Source of the DNA: Sphingomonas parva (ex Maeng et al. 2020)
GTDB taxonomy: Bacteria > Pseudomonadota > Alphaproteobacteria > Sphingomonadales > Sphingomonadaceae
Reading direction: 5' to 3'
Length of the DNA stretch: 64,000 nucleotides
Assembly: GCF_004564275.1 (NCBI RefSeq)
Contig: NZ_SPDV01000028.1
Location: 40,339 to 104,338 of the forward strand
In this document: positions 28,162 to 38,000 of the stretch, one piece after another
Layout of the letters: every line of letters begins with the position of its first letter
Position numbering within the stretch: the first letter of the stretch is position 1
Translations under genes and position numbers: made by a program
Notes under the pieces: model-generated
The model's database searches: none
Seen by the model: only the letters and a program-made list of their open reading frames with translations
Told to the model about the DNA's origin: nothing

Positions 28162-28925
28162 CCGCCCTCGCCAGCTTGCCCGCGGACGCCGGTGCCGAAG
28201 ACGCCCGCCGGCGACTCGCTGACCCGGCGATCGAGGCGGTGGAGATCGCGGCCGCACCGCTCGACGCGCAGCCGTTCCGCGATCTGGTGCAGGCGTTGAA
28301 GCGGGCGCCCGGCTTCAGGCTCGACTTCCGCGGCCAGACTCCGGACGAAGCCCTGGCGCTGGTCGCGCGGCAGCTGTTCGCGGGCGCCTTCGCCGCCGAG
28401 CGGGCCTCGCTCGCAGCCGAGATCGAGAGGCTGGCCGCCCTCGCCGCCGCGCTGGTCGAGGGCGCGCGGCCGCAGATTGCCCTGCGCACCTATTTCGCGC
28501 CGGGCGACCTCGTCTGGCACGTCGACCGGGTCGCCGAACGTCGCGCCTTCCGGCTGCTCTGGCCGCTCGGCCGGCCCGGCGGCATGCGCGTCACGCAGGC
28601 CGACAATATCGATCCCGGGATCTACGGCGCCTACATGCGGCGAGAGCATCCCCTGCTCTGCCGCCTCGACACGGAGGTCCTGCGCACGGGCGCTCCGCTC
28701 GAGACGCTCTGGGCGCACCGGCCGGCGCAGCTCGCGGCGATGACCACGGGGCGCTTCCCGTTCATCGTCGATCCGGCACGGGCGTGGTCGGTGGCGCCCG
28801 GCGCGATCAGCATCCATCGCGTCGCGACACCGGCCGCGCAGGGCACTTTCCATTGCTCTTCTTGGGCCAATCGCCATGCCCCCGGCGTCCAGATCGTGAT
28901 CACCGTCGCCGCGGACCCGGCGTGA
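28158..28925 (+). CDS. Unrecognised cytoplasmic protein, possibly a cupin or 2OG-oxygenase-like fold
   Basis: A 255-residue soluble protein without signal or membrane segments. The N-terminal half is helical and Ala/Leu-rich. The C-terminal half has scattered histidines (FAPGDLVWHVDRV, SIHRVATPAAQGTFHCSSW) and alternating beta strands, faintly like DUF1826 or a cupin/oxygenase barrel; I cannot assign it. It is coupled to the upstream lipoprotein (GTGA) and to the downstream aldo/keto reductase (TGATG). The operon of three has no obvious carbohydrate link. Confidence 0.55.
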   Translation: MTALASLPADAGAEDARRRLADPAIEAVEIAAAPLDAQPFRDLVQALKRAPGFRLDFRGQTPDEALALVARQLFAGAFAAERASLAAEIERLAALAAALVEGARPQIALRTYFAPGDLVWHVDRVAERRAFRLLWPLGRPGGMRVTQADNIDPGIYGAYMRREHPLLCRLDTEVLRTGAPLETLWAHRPAQLAAMTTGRFPFIVDPARAWSVAPGAISIHRVATPAAQGTFHCSSWANRHAPGVQIVITVAADPA

Positions 28926-29863
28926 TGCGGATGCGGCGGCTAGGGCGTACCGGGATCGCCGTGTCCGAGCTGACGCTCGGCACAACCGGGCTGGGGCGAC
29001 CCGGCCTCGATCCCGCCGAAGCGGCGCAGGCGGTCGATCTGGCGCTCGGCTCCGGGATCAACACCGTGGAACTGGCCGCCGCGGACCGGCAGGCGGTGTC
29101 GATCCTCGCCGAAGCGATCAGAGCACGCGGCGGGGCGGCGCCGCACGTCCTCTGCCGCGCGACCTCGCGGGTGGCGTTCGACCTCCCCTCGCCGCACGTC
29201 CACGCCGGGGACGCCTATCCGGGCGCGGCCCTGCGCACCGAGACCGAGCAGTTGCTGCGCGACCTCGGCGTCGAGCGGCTCGCGCTGGTGCAGCTCCACG
29301 CCTGGTGCCCGGAGTGGCTGGACGAAGGCGACTGGCTGGAGACGCTGCTCAGCCTGCGGCAGGAAGGCAAGATCGCCGCGATCGGCGTCTCGCTGTTCGA
29401 TCATGACGTTCCCGCCGGCCTGGATGCCGTGGCGAGCGGCCGCATCGACTGTGTGCAGTTGATGTACAATCTGTTCGACCAGGCCGCCGCGGAGGAGATC
29501 CTGCCGCTCTGCCGCCGTCACGACGTCGGCGCCGTCGCCCGCTCGCCGCTCTATTTCGGCGGGCTCTCGCCCAGGCTCGCGCAGCCGTTTCCCGCGGGAG
29601 ACTGGCGCGCCGCTTACTTCTTCGACTCGCATCGGCGCGAGACGCGGGCGCGGGCGGAAGCGATCGCGGCGAGCCTCGGCCTCCCGATCGACGCGCTGCC
29701 GGCGCTGGCGCTGCGCTTCGCCCTCTCCCATCCGGCGGTGACGACCGTGGCGGTCGGCATGCACAGGCCCGATCATGTCGCGGCCAATCTCGCCGCGGCC
29801 GCCGAGGGCCCGCTGCCGGCCGAGACGCTGGAGCGGCTCGCCGGGCATCGCTGGCTGAGCTGA
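28925..29863 (+). CDS. Aldo/keto reductase family protein
   Basis: A 312-residue TIM-barrel oxidoreductase. RRLGRTGIAVSELTLGTTGLG is the usual N-terminus, and a helix with SGINTVELA follows, in which the usual active-site Asp/Tyr context is altered. GKIAAIGVSLFDHD marks strand six and ALRFALSHPAVTTVAVG the cofactor end. The usual FDTA..YG motif is replaced by VELAAADRQ, so the catalytic Asp and Tyr are not conserved and activity as a standard reductase is doubtful. It converges on the PL11 gene with a nine-base gap. Confidence 0.72.
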   Translation: MRMRRLGRTGIAVSELTLGTTGLGRPGLDPAEAAQAVDLALGSGINTVELAAADRQAVSILAEAIRARGGAAPHVLCRATSRVAFDLPSPHVHAGDAYPGAALRTETEQLLRDLGVERLALVQLHAWCPEWLDEGDWLETLLSLRQEGKIAAIGVSLFDHDVPAGLDAVASGRIDCVQLMYNLFDQAAAEEILPLCRRHDVGAVARSPLYFGGLSPRLAQPFPAGDWRAAYFFDSHRRETRARAEAIAASLGLPIDALPALALRFALSHPAVTTVAVGMHRPDHVAANLAAAAEGPLPAETLERLAGHRWLS

Positions 29864-29872
29864 CCCGGCCGC

Positions 29873-31822
29873 TCAGCGCCCGCGCGGCGCCATCCCGGTG
29901 CCGAGGAAATAGCTGGCGTGCGGCGGCTGGTTGTAGGCGGTGTTCTGCCACGCGACGCCGAGGCGATAGACCGGATCGTGCATCAGCGTCGGCAGGCGCA
30001 CCTCGGTCGGGTACGGCGTCAGATAGATGCGCAGCGCGCTGCTGTCCGCGGTGCGGACGATCAGTTCCTCCCGCCAATCGCCCAGGATGTCGGCACTGAG
30101 CGACGGATTGGCCTTGGTGCCGTTGTTCGAGACGACTCCGGTTGGATCGAGTAGGGGAACGCTCTCCTGCTTCTGCCAGTCCCATTTGTAGATGCGGGCG
30201 CCGTCGAGCAGCTCGCGCGACAGATCGCCGTCCCACCAGATCGCGAAATTGGTCTGGCGCGGGTGGCGGCCGATGCTCTTGCCGCGGGCATCGTAGAGAT
30301 CGGGCGTGTTGCTCGCCCAGGCTTCCGCGCCCGGGTAGCGCGGGTCGATGTCGGCGGCGAGGCCGCGGCCGGTGTCCTTGTCCGCCTTGGTCGACCACAG
30401 GACCTCGCCGGTCCGCGCGTCGAGCATCGCCGCGCCGATCCCGCCGTTGCGCGACACCTCTTCGTGCACGCCCCATTTCTCGAGCCCGGGGCGGGTCGGA
30501 TCGAGGTCGGAGAGGTGCATCGTGTCGCCGTGGCGGAGGCCCGAGCTCCACAGGCCCTTGCCGTCGTCGTCGATCGCCATCGATCCGTAGACGATCTCGT
30601 CGCGCCCGTCGCCATCGACATCAGCGACGCTGAGCTGGTGATTGCCCTGGCCGCCGAAGCGCTCGTTGCCCGGCGCCGCGCTGTCGAACAGCCAGCGCTT
30701 GACCAGCTTGCCGCCGCGATAGTCCCAGGCCGCGACGGTCGACCGTCCGTAATAGCCGCGGCCCATGACGATGCTCGGCCGCTTGCCGTCGAGATAGGCG
30801 ACGCCGGCGAGATAGCGCTCGGAGCGATTGCCGTAGGAATCGCCCCACAGGGCCTTGAGCTGGTCGCCGCTCGGGTTCGGCGTGTCCGGATGGCGCGGCG
30901 GCGCATAAGGCGCGGTGGCGAGGGCCCGCCCGGTACGGCCGTCGAACACGGTGAGGAATTCAGGGCCTTTCAGGATCCGGCCGGTGAGCTGGGCGACGCG
31001 GCGGCCGTCGGGCAGCTCGGTCGATCCGGTGCGGTCGGTGCTCGCCGCATCGCCGCCGCGCTCGGCCCAGTCGGCGCGCCGGTCGCCGATCACCCGGCCG
31101 GCGCCGTCGATCGTCCCGTCCGCCGTCTTGGCGACCAGCTCGGCGCGGCCGTCACCGTCGAAATCGAACACCATGAACTGCGTATAATGCGCGCCCGAGC
31201 GGATGTTCGGCCCCATGTCGATCCGCCACAGCCTCCTGCCGTCGAGCGTGTAAGCGTCGAACAGGGTGTTGCCGGTGAAGCCGGCGAACGCATTGTCCTT
31301 GGCGATCGACGGATACCATTTGACTACGATCTCGTAGCGCCCATCGCCGTCGAGATCGCCGACGCTCGCGTCGTTGGCTTCGTAGCTATAGACGCTACCG
31401 TCCTGGGCAGTGCGGTCGGCCGGGCGATCGAGCGGGATGGTCAGGAATCCGGACGCCTGCACGGCCACCGTCTCGCCGGCGGGACCGGTGCGGCTGCCCG
31501 AGACGGTGCGGACGCTGTAGCGCGACCCGGCCGCCCCTCCCCGGTCGACGAAGCTGGTCGCGGCGGTCAGCGGCGCGGCCGTGATCCGGCGGCCGTCGCG
31601 ATAGACCGCGAACGCGGTGCCGGACGGATCGTCGCCGAGCAGGCGCCAGCTGACGAGATTGCCGCCGCCGCCGTTCACCGGCACCACGACCAGGCCGCGG
31701 TCGAGCGCCTCGGCCTGGCGGCCCGAGACCGTCGCCGGCCCCTTCGCCCATGCCGTGCCGCAGCTCGCGAGAAGCAGGAGGGCGAGCCCTCCGCAGCGCA
31801 TCGGGTTCGTCCTGCCGTTCAT
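29873..31822 (-). CDS. Rhamnogalacturonan lyase, PL11
   Basis: A 649-residue secreted enzyme with a signal peptide ending near AWA. It is an eight-bladed propeller, with repeated calcium-binding DxDGDGR loops (GDLDGDGRYEI, DFDGDGRAEL, DVDGDGRDEI) characteristic of PL11 (YesW/YesX type). The C-terminal ILGDWREELIVRT and YNQPPHASYFLG segments are strongly family-like. PL11 cleaves the rhamnose-galacturonate bond of RG-I by beta-elimination, leaving unsaturated ends for GH105. Operator E is 81 bases upstream. Confidence 0.93.
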   Translation of the reverse strand: MNGRTNPMRCGGLALLLLASCGTAWAKGPATVSGRQAEALDRGLVVVPVNGGGGNLVSWRLLGDDPSGTAFAVYRDGRRITAAPLTAATSFVDRGGAAGSRYSVRTVSGSRTGPAGETVAVQASGFLTIPLDRPADRTAQDGSVYSYEANDASVGDLDGDGRYEIVVKWYPSIAKDNAFAGFTGNTLFDAYTLDGRRLWRIDMGPNIRSGAHYTQFMVFDFDGDGRAELVAKTADGTIDGAGRVIGDRRADWAERGGDAASTDRTGSTELPDGRRVAQLTGRILKGPEFLTVFDGRTGRALATAPYAPPRHPDTPNPSGDQLKALWGDSYGNRSERYLAGVAYLDGKRPSIVMGRGYYGRSTVAAWDYRGGKLVKRWLFDSAAPGNERFGGQGNHQLSVADVDGDGRDEIVYGSMAIDDDGKGLWSSGLRHGDTMHLSDLDPTRPGLEKWGVHEEVSRNGGIGAAMLDARTGEVLWSTKADKDTGRGLAADIDPRYPGAEAWASNTPDLYDARGKSIGRHPRQTNFAIWWDGDLSRELLDGARIYKWDWQKQESVPLLDPTGVVSNNGTKANPSLSADILGDWREELIVRTADSSALRIYLTPYPTEVRLPTLMHDPVYRLGVAWQNTAYNQPPHASYFLGTGMAPRGR

Positions 31823-31902
31823 CCGCCTCTCCGCTCGTTTCGCGCCACGCGTCTGGCTGCCGACTTGGTCCTACGGATCGGTCGGCAAGGCAAGCCAAAT
31901 CC

Positions 31903-31931
31903 CATATGTTGAGGCGCTGTTCCACATTTTA
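31903..31931. promoter_or_regulatory. 29-bp palindromic operator, copy E (upstream of PL11)
   Basis: Half-site CATATGTTGAGG, five-base spacer, half-site TTCCACATTTTA. It sits between the PL11 start and the 3' end of the DUF6250-like gene and is one of the weaker matches on its left half. Confidence 0.62.
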
Positions 31932-31957
31932 TTTTGCCGGCTTTCCTGCGTTCCCGC

Positions 31958-32677
31958 TCAGGCCGGCAGCCGCCGAACCCGGAAGTCGCGGATGCGCAGG
32001 TGGCTCCAGGTGGTGCGCAGGCCGAAATGGCCTCGCGTGTAGGGCTCGGGATCGTCGAGGCGGAACAGGGTGCGGCCGTCGCGGATCAGCGCGATCCGCG
32101 AGCCTGCGGCAACCAGCCGGATCCGGTACGGCCGGTTCGGGACGATCAGATCCGCCGCGGCGGAGAGATCGTGCTGAGGCAGCAGCGGGCGATCGTCGCG
32201 CCGGCCGATGTAACGGCGAAATCGCGTGGTCGTGTTCCGATTGCCGCCGATCCCGGCATAATAGGTCCTCAGCTCGTCATAATCGGCGAAGGCGCCGCTG
32301 CGCGGACGGGCGAGCACGTCGCCTCCGGGCGCGCGCGCGTCGGTCGCCATCCAGAAGCAGTTGATGTCGCTGACCTGGTCGTTCGTCCCGCCCTCGGCAA
32401 CTGCCGTCACCTCATAGTCGATCGCGACGGGGCTCTCGAGCCGCGGACGGAACCAGAGGGTGACGCCGCCGGGACTGTCGATGTCGAGTACGCCATCCTC
32501 GGCACTGAAGCGCCCGCCCTTCTCCGCCTCGACCAGCCACTTGTCGAGCCCGGAGCGGAAGTCGTCATGGTAGAGCAGCGTGGAGCGCCCTCGCACCGGC
32601 GCGCAGCCGGCGAGCGCCGCACCACCGGCGAGAGCGGCGAGGAAGGCGCGACGATCGACCGAAGCAATGTCCCACAT
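31958..32677 (-). CDS. Lipoprotein of the DUF6250 / YesU type
   Basis: A 239-residue protein with a leader containing DRRAFLAALAGG and lipobox LAGC (Cys24). The mature part is one beta-sandwich domain: LYHDDFRSGLDKW at the start, DINCFWMATDARAPGGD, YYAGIGGNRNTTTRFRRY and FGLRTTWSHLRIRDF at the end. This DUF6250/YesU pattern is frequent beside rhamnogalacturonan lyases and probably binds or trims RG fragments; the activity is not established. The only ATG upstream of the leader (32677) overlaps operator F by five bases. Confidence 0.72.
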   Translation of the reverse strand: MWDIASVDRRAFLAALAGGAALAGCAPVRGRSTLLYHDDFRSGLDKWLVEAEKGGRFSAEDGVLDIDSPGGVTLWFRPRLESPVAIDYEVTAVAEGGTNDQVSDINCFWMATDARAPGGDVLARPRSGAFADYDELRTYYAGIGGNRNTTTRFRRYIGRRDDRPLLPQHDLSAAADLIVPNRPYRIRLVAAGSRIALIRDGRTLFRLDDPEPYTRGHFGLRTTWSHLRIRDFRVRRLPA

Positions 32678-32701
32678 ATTGCTACAGCATCCCACATGTG
32701 C
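32673..32701. promoter_or_regulatory. 29-bp palindromic operator, copy F (between DUF6250 and CE12 genes)
   Basis: Half-site CACATATTGCTA, five-base spacer, half-site TCCCACATGTGC. It lies between divergent genes, overlapping the ATG of the minus-strand lipoprotein and 31 bases before the plus-strand CE12 gene, so one site could control both. Confidence 0.66.
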
Positions 32702-32732
32702 GATGGACAGGCAATATCGGGAGAGAATGCCA

Positions 32733-33515
32733 ATGTTGCGCACGGGGGCCGTCCTTCTCTTCATGCTCGCCGCCATGCCCGCGCTCGCCTCGACGATCCA
32801 CATCGCCGGCGACTCGACGGCCGCCAATTACGCCGCGGACCGCTATCCGCAAGCCGGCTGGGGCCAGTTCCTCGGCTGCGCGCTCGACGGCAGCGTCGCC
32901 GTCCGCAACCATGCCGTCGGCGGCCGCAGCACCCGCACCTTCATCGGCGAGAAGCGCCTCGAGCGGATCGCCGACGAGATCCGGCCCGGCGACACTCTGC
33001 TCATGCAGTTCGGCCACAATGACGCGAACAGGGTGAAGATCGAGCGCTATGCCGATCCGCTCGGCGCCTATCGCACCAACCTGATCCGCATGATCGCGGT
33101 GGCGAAATCGGCCGGCGCCCAGCCGGTGCTGATCACCCCCGTCACCCGCCGCAATTTCGAGAACGGCCGGGTGCTGGCCGATTTCCCCGCCTGGTCCAAC
33201 GCGGTGCGTGGCCTCGCCGCCGAGCTCGACGTGCCGCTGATCGACCTCGAGCGCGACTCCGGTGCCTGGGTCGAGCAGGCCGGTGCCGAAGGCTCGAAGC
33301 GCCTCTTCCTCCATTATTCGAAGACGGACGGCGTCGCCGCCTTTCCCGAGGGAATCGCCGACGACACCCATTTCAGCGAGATCGGCGCGCGCGGCATCGC
33401 CGAGATCGTCGCCCGCGACCTGAAGGCGCTGAACCTGCCCGTCTCCGCCCACGTCCTCGCCACCCGGCCCGATCTCGCCCGCACCGCGCCGCTCGGCCGC
33501 GCCGCCTGCCATTGA
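32733..33515 (+). CDS. Rhamnogalacturonan acetylesterase, CE12 (short form)
   Basis: A 260-residue SGNH esterase with signal peptide (GAVLLFMLAAMPALA). Ser28 in AGDSTAANYA, the QFGHNDANR block, and Asp210 and His213 in DDTHFSEIGA give the CE12 triad with D-x-x-H spacing. Its length equals that of the fungal and bacterial single-domain enzymes, unlike the 407-residue paralogue at 1292. The ATG at 32733 has GGGAGAG seven bases before it. The stop overlaps the TTG start of the GH28 gene. It removes acetyl groups that would otherwise block the RG lyases. Confidence 0.88.
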   Translation: MLRTGAVLLFMLAAMPALASTIHIAGDSTAANYAADRYPQAGWGQFLGCALDGSVAVRNHAVGGRSTRTFIGEKRLERIADEIRPGDTLLMQFGHNDANRVKIERYADPLGAYRTNLIRMIAVAKSAGAQPVLITPVTRRNFENGRVLADFPAWSNAVRGLAAELDVPLIDLERDSGAWVEQAGAEGSKRLFLHYSKTDGVAAFPEGIADDTHFSEIGARGIAEIVARDLKALNLPVSAHVLATRPDLARTAPLGRAACH

Positions 33516-34942
33516 GTCTGTTCGACGCCCGAGATCACGGCGCACGCGGCGACGGCCGCACGATCGACAGCGACGCGATCAACCGCGCCATCGCCGCGGC
33601 GGCGCAGGCGGGCGGGGGCACGGTGCTGCTCGGCCCCGGGCGTTTTCTCTGCTTCTCGCTGCGGCTGGCGAGCGGCGTCACCCTGCTGCTCGCCGTGGGG
33701 GCGGTGATCGAGGCCGCCGACCCGGCCCGGCACGCCGGCCGTTACGATCCGCCCGAGGAAGGGCCGGAGGAGCTCTACCAGGATTTCGGCCACAGCCACT
33801 GGCGCAACTCCCTGATCTGGGGCGACGGCCTCCACGACGTCGCGATCCTCGGGCCCGGGCGGATCGAGGGCAAGGGCCTCACCCGCGACGGACCCGGTGC
33901 GCGCTGGCGCAAGGAGACGGGCGAGCGGCCGCTGTCGATGCAGGGCATGAGCGAAGCCGAGATAAGAGCGCTCGAGCCCGAGGCGGAGAGAATGAACGGC
34001 CTCGGCAACAAGGCGATCGCGCTGAAGAACTGCCGCAATGTCAGGGTCGCCGATCTTACCATCGACGGTGGCGGGCATTTCGCGCTCCTCGCCACCGGCG
34101 TCGACGGCCTGACCGTCGAGCGCCTGACGATCGACACCGAGCGCGACGGCATCGATCTCGACTGCGTGCGCAATGCCCGCGTCGCGCATTGCCGGGTCAA
34201 CACGCCCAATGACGACGCGATCGTATTGAAGAGCTCCTTCGCGCTCGGCCGGCCGGCAGCGACCGAGGCCGTGGTGATCGAGCATTGCTCGGTCAGCGGC
34301 TTCGATCCCGGCACGATGCTCGACGGCACGTTCGGCCGAACCCAGCAGATCGCGCCCGATCGCGACCGGGTCACCGGGCGGATCAAGCTCGGCACCGAGT
34401 CGAACGGCGGCTTTTGCGACATCGCGATCCGCGACTGCCGCTTCGAGCGATCGCGCGGCCTGGCGCTGGAGACGGTCGACGGCGGCACGATCGAGAACGT
34501 CTCCGTCTCCGGGATCACGATGCGCGAGGTCACCACCGCGCCGATCTTCCTGCGACTCGGTGACCGGCGACGCGGGCCGCCCGGGACCGGCATCGGTGCG
34601 ATGCGCGGCGTATCGATCGAGGATGTCGAGGCGATCGGCATCGACGGACGCTTCGCCGCGACCATCGCCGGCCTGCCGGGCCACGAGATCGAGGACGTGC
34701 GGCTGCGCGACGTGCGCCTGGTCTACGAGGGCGGCGGCCGCGCGGAGGACGCCGCGCGGCGCCCGCCGCTGCTCGCCGACGCCTATCCGGAGCCGAGCAT
34801 GTTCGGGGTGACGCCCGCCTGGGGGCTGTGGCTGCGCCACGCGCGCGGCGTTCGTCTGGACGACGTCCGGCTCGAGACCGAGCGACCGGACGCGCGGCCG
34901 GAGATCGTCAGCGAGGCGGCGGAGATGGTTCGAAAGCCTTGA
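33512..34942 (+). CDS. GH28 polygalacturonase-type hydrolase without signal peptide
   Basis: A 476-residue right-handed beta-helix enzyme. GH28 catalytic aspartates are present as DGIDLD (212-217) and NTPNDDAIVLKS (Asp234, Asp235), and the family G-x-R-I-K-x-G element appears as TGRIKLGTESNGG. The start is TTG overlapping the CE12 stop (TTGA). No signal peptide is seen from this start, so unlike the GH28 at 46246 it may work in the cytoplasm on imported oligomers. Substrate candidates are oligogalacturonate or RG-derived galacturonyl ends. The start is moderately secure because the MSLFDARDHGARGDG segment is where mature GH28 begins. Confidence 0.82.
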   Translation: MSLFDARDHGARGDGRTIDSDAINRAIAAAAQAGGGTVLLGPGRFLCFSLRLASGVTLLLAVGAVIEAADPARHAGRYDPPEEGPEELYQDFGHSHWRNSLIWGDGLHDVAILGPGRIEGKGLTRDGPGARWRKETGERPLSMQGMSEAEIRALEPEAERMNGLGNKAIALKNCRNVRVADLTIDGGGHFALLATGVDGLTVERLTIDTERDGIDLDCVRNARVAHCRVNTPNDDAIVLKSSFALGRPAATEAVVIEHCSVSGFDPGTMLDGTFGRTQQIAPDRDRVTGRIKLGTESNGGFCDIAIRDCRFERSRGLALETVDGGTIENVSVSGITMREVTTAPIFLRLGDRRRGPPGTGIGAMRGVSIEDVEAIGIDGRFAATIAGLPGHEIEDVRLRDVRLVYEGGGRAEDAARRPPLLADAYPEPSMFGVTPAWGLWLRHARGVRLDDVRLETERPDARPEIVSEAAEMVRKP

Positions 34943-34963
34943 CCTTCGGCGAGAGGTTGATAC

Positions 34964-34992
34964 CACATGTTGGAAAGACGTTCCACATTTCA
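34964..34992. promoter_or_regulatory. 29-bp palindromic operator, copy G (upstream of GH35)
   Basis: Half-site CACATGTTGGAA, five-base spacer, half-site TTCCACATTTCA. It lies 61 bases before GH35 and 22 bases after the GH28 stop, and is one of the best-matching copies. Confidence 0.75.
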
Positions 34993-35052
34993 AGCAAGTT
35001 GACGCGCCGCCAGCCGACGGCAAGACCGGTAGCGGCGCTTCGGGAGAGACGG

Positions 35053-38000
35053 ATGGTACGGGGCTGGCGGACGGGACTCACGTGCGGAGCGGCCCTGCTG
35101 CTCGCGGGAACGGGCCTTGCCCAGCCGCCTGCGGATGCGCCCGCGGCGACGGCCGCCCGGCGCGACTTCGGCCGGGTGTCGTTCGATCGTCATTCGATAA
35201 TCCTCGACGGCAAGCCATTGGTTATCTGGTCGTCCGAATTCCATTATTACCGGCTGCCGAGCCCGAGCCTGTGGCGCGACATCCTCCAGAAGATGAAGGC
35301 GAGCGGCTTCAACACCGTCGCCCTCTATTTCGCCTGGGGATACCATTCGCCGGCGCCGGGCGTGTACGATTTCAGCGGCGTGCGCGACGTCGACCTGCTG
35401 CTGAAGATGGCGAAGGAGGAAGGCCTCTACGTCATCACCCGCGCCGGCCCCTATGTGAACGCCGAGCTCAGCCGCGGCGGCTATCCCGGCTGGCTGGTCC
35501 GCCAGAATGCCCGCGCCCGGACCGACGCACCGGAATATCTCGCCGCCGCCGACGAATGGCTGACCCGGATCAACAAGATCATCGCCCGGCACCAATATAG
35601 CGACGGCGGCGGCATGGTGATCCTCCACCAGATCGAGAACGAGCTGCTGCTCACCAATGCCGAACAGCAGCGCTACATGCGGCATCTCTACGATCGCGCG
35701 CGCGCCGACGGGATCACCGTCCCGATCTTCCATAACGACATCGGCCGCAACGGCCGCTGGGTGCCGGCGTCGAGCCCGGTCGAGGGCACGATCAAGGGGC
35801 CGAGCGATCTCTATGCGTTCGATGGCTATCCCGGCGGATCGTGCGACGTCTTCGCCAGGCCGACGAACGGCGGCGCGGCGCCCGACTGGGGGCTGTACGG
35901 CCCCGGCGGCGCCAAGGGCGGTGCCTCCGCCTCGCCGGATACCCCGGGCTTCGCCGCCGAGTTCGGCGGCGGCTGGTTCGATTACTGGGGCTCGAACGGC
36001 ACCTATCCCTGCACCGCGATCCAGCGCGGCAAGCGCTACCAGCGCGTCTTCTACGGCACCAACCTCGCCAACGCGCTGACCATCCAGAGCTTCTACATGG
36101 GCTTCGGCGGCACCTCCTGGGGCTGGCAGCCGGCGCCGGTGGTCTACACCAGCTACGATTACGGCGCCGCGATCGACGAGGCGCGCAACCTGCGGCCCAA
36201 GGCGCTCGAGCTGAAGCAGCTCGGCCAGTTCGTGCAGAGCTTCACCAGCCTGGCCCGCATGGACAAGGGGCCGGAGATCAAGACCTCGTCCGACAAGGTG
36301 CGGATCCGGCACAATGTGAATGCCGAGACCGGGGCGCACCTTCTGTTCGTCGCGCACGATCCCTCGAACGCGCGCAGCGACGACGCCTTCAGCTTCGATC
36401 TCGAGACACGCGACGGCCGCTACCGCCTGCCGCAGGCGGGCACGCTGCGGCTCAACGGCTTCGACGCCAAGCTGCTGATCGCCTCGCACGATCTCGGCGC
36501 CCACCGGCTGGTCTATTCGACCTCCGAGCTGCAGACCCAGCTCAAGGGTGCGGACGGCGACATCGCCCTGCTCTACGGCCGCAAGGGCGAGGACGGCGAG
36601 ACAGTGCTGCGCTTCGAGAGCGCGCCGCTGGTCGAGATTCTGGAAGGCGCAGCCGAGCATGCCTTCGATCCGGCAAGCGGCGACCTGAGGCTCAACTACC
36701 GCCACGACGGGCTGATCCGGCTGCGGGTCAGCGGCGGCGGCCGCCCGCCTTTGATGCTGCTGATCGGCGAGGAGGATGTCGCCGCCCGATTCTGGCGGCA
36801 GGACACGGCCGGCGGCGCGATCCTCGCCCGCGGCCCGGCCCTGCTGCGCACCGCCGCCCTGTCGCGCGGCCAGCTGTCGCTGACCGGCGACACCAGGGAG
36901 GCCGCCGATCTGGAGATCTGGGGCCCGCGCGTCGGCAGGGTGCAGTTGAACGGCCGTACGATCGGCGGCGAGCGGACCGCCGACGGCCATTGGCGCTCGG
37001 AAAAGCCGCTGCCCGAGGCGCTGAAGATCCCGCTCCCGACCCTGCTCGAATGGCGGGTGGCCGCCGGCTCGCCCGAGGCGCAGCCGGGCTTCGACGATTC
37101 CAGCTGGCTGCAGATCGGCAAGGCGGGCACCGCCGCGACGATCCGACCGCCGACCGGCCAGCCGGCGATGGACATGTCGGCGCACGGTTTCCACAATGGC
37201 GACGTCTGGTATCGCGGGCGCTTCGAGGGCGGTCCCGACGCGCGCAAGATCGCGCTCCATTATGGCGGCGGCGGCACCGGCATGCTCCAGCTCTGGCTCG
37301 ACGGCCGCTTCGTCGGCCAGCACGAGCTGCCGACCGGCATGGCCCGGCCGCTCACCCACGGCGTCGCCGAGTTCACTCTGCCGCCCGAGGCACAGGTCGC
37401 CGGGCCGCACGTGCTGGCGGTGATGGTGCGCAACAACGGCCACAATTGGGATCTCGAAGCCGACGATGCGCACAAGGAGCCGCGCGGCCTGATCTCGGTC
37501 TCGTTGTCCAGCCAGTCGGGTCCGAGCTTCGCGGTGCCGATCGCATGGCGCATCCAGGGCAATAAAGGCGGCGAGGCGATCGCCGACACCGTGCGCGGGC
37601 CGATGAACAACGGCGGCCAGTTCGGCGAGCGGATGGGCTGGCATTTGCCCGGCTTCGCCGACAATGGCTGGGCCAGGGCGCGGCTGCCCGCCACCCAGGT
37701 CCCGCCCGGCACGACCTGGTACCGCACCAGCTTCGATCTCGGCGTCCCCAAAGGTCACGACGCCTCGATCGGCCTCACCATCGGCAATCCCGAGACGCCG
37801 CGCTCGGCGGTCAGCTATCGAGCACTGATCTTCGTCAACGGCTGGAACATGGGCCAGTTCATCGCCCACGCCGGCCCGCAGCGGACCTTCATCGTGCCGA
37901 CCGGCATCCTCAACCCCAATGGCCGCAACACGCTCGCCATCGCCGTCACCAGCGACGGCGCCTCGGGCAACGGGCTGGAGCAGGTCCAGCTCGTCGACCT

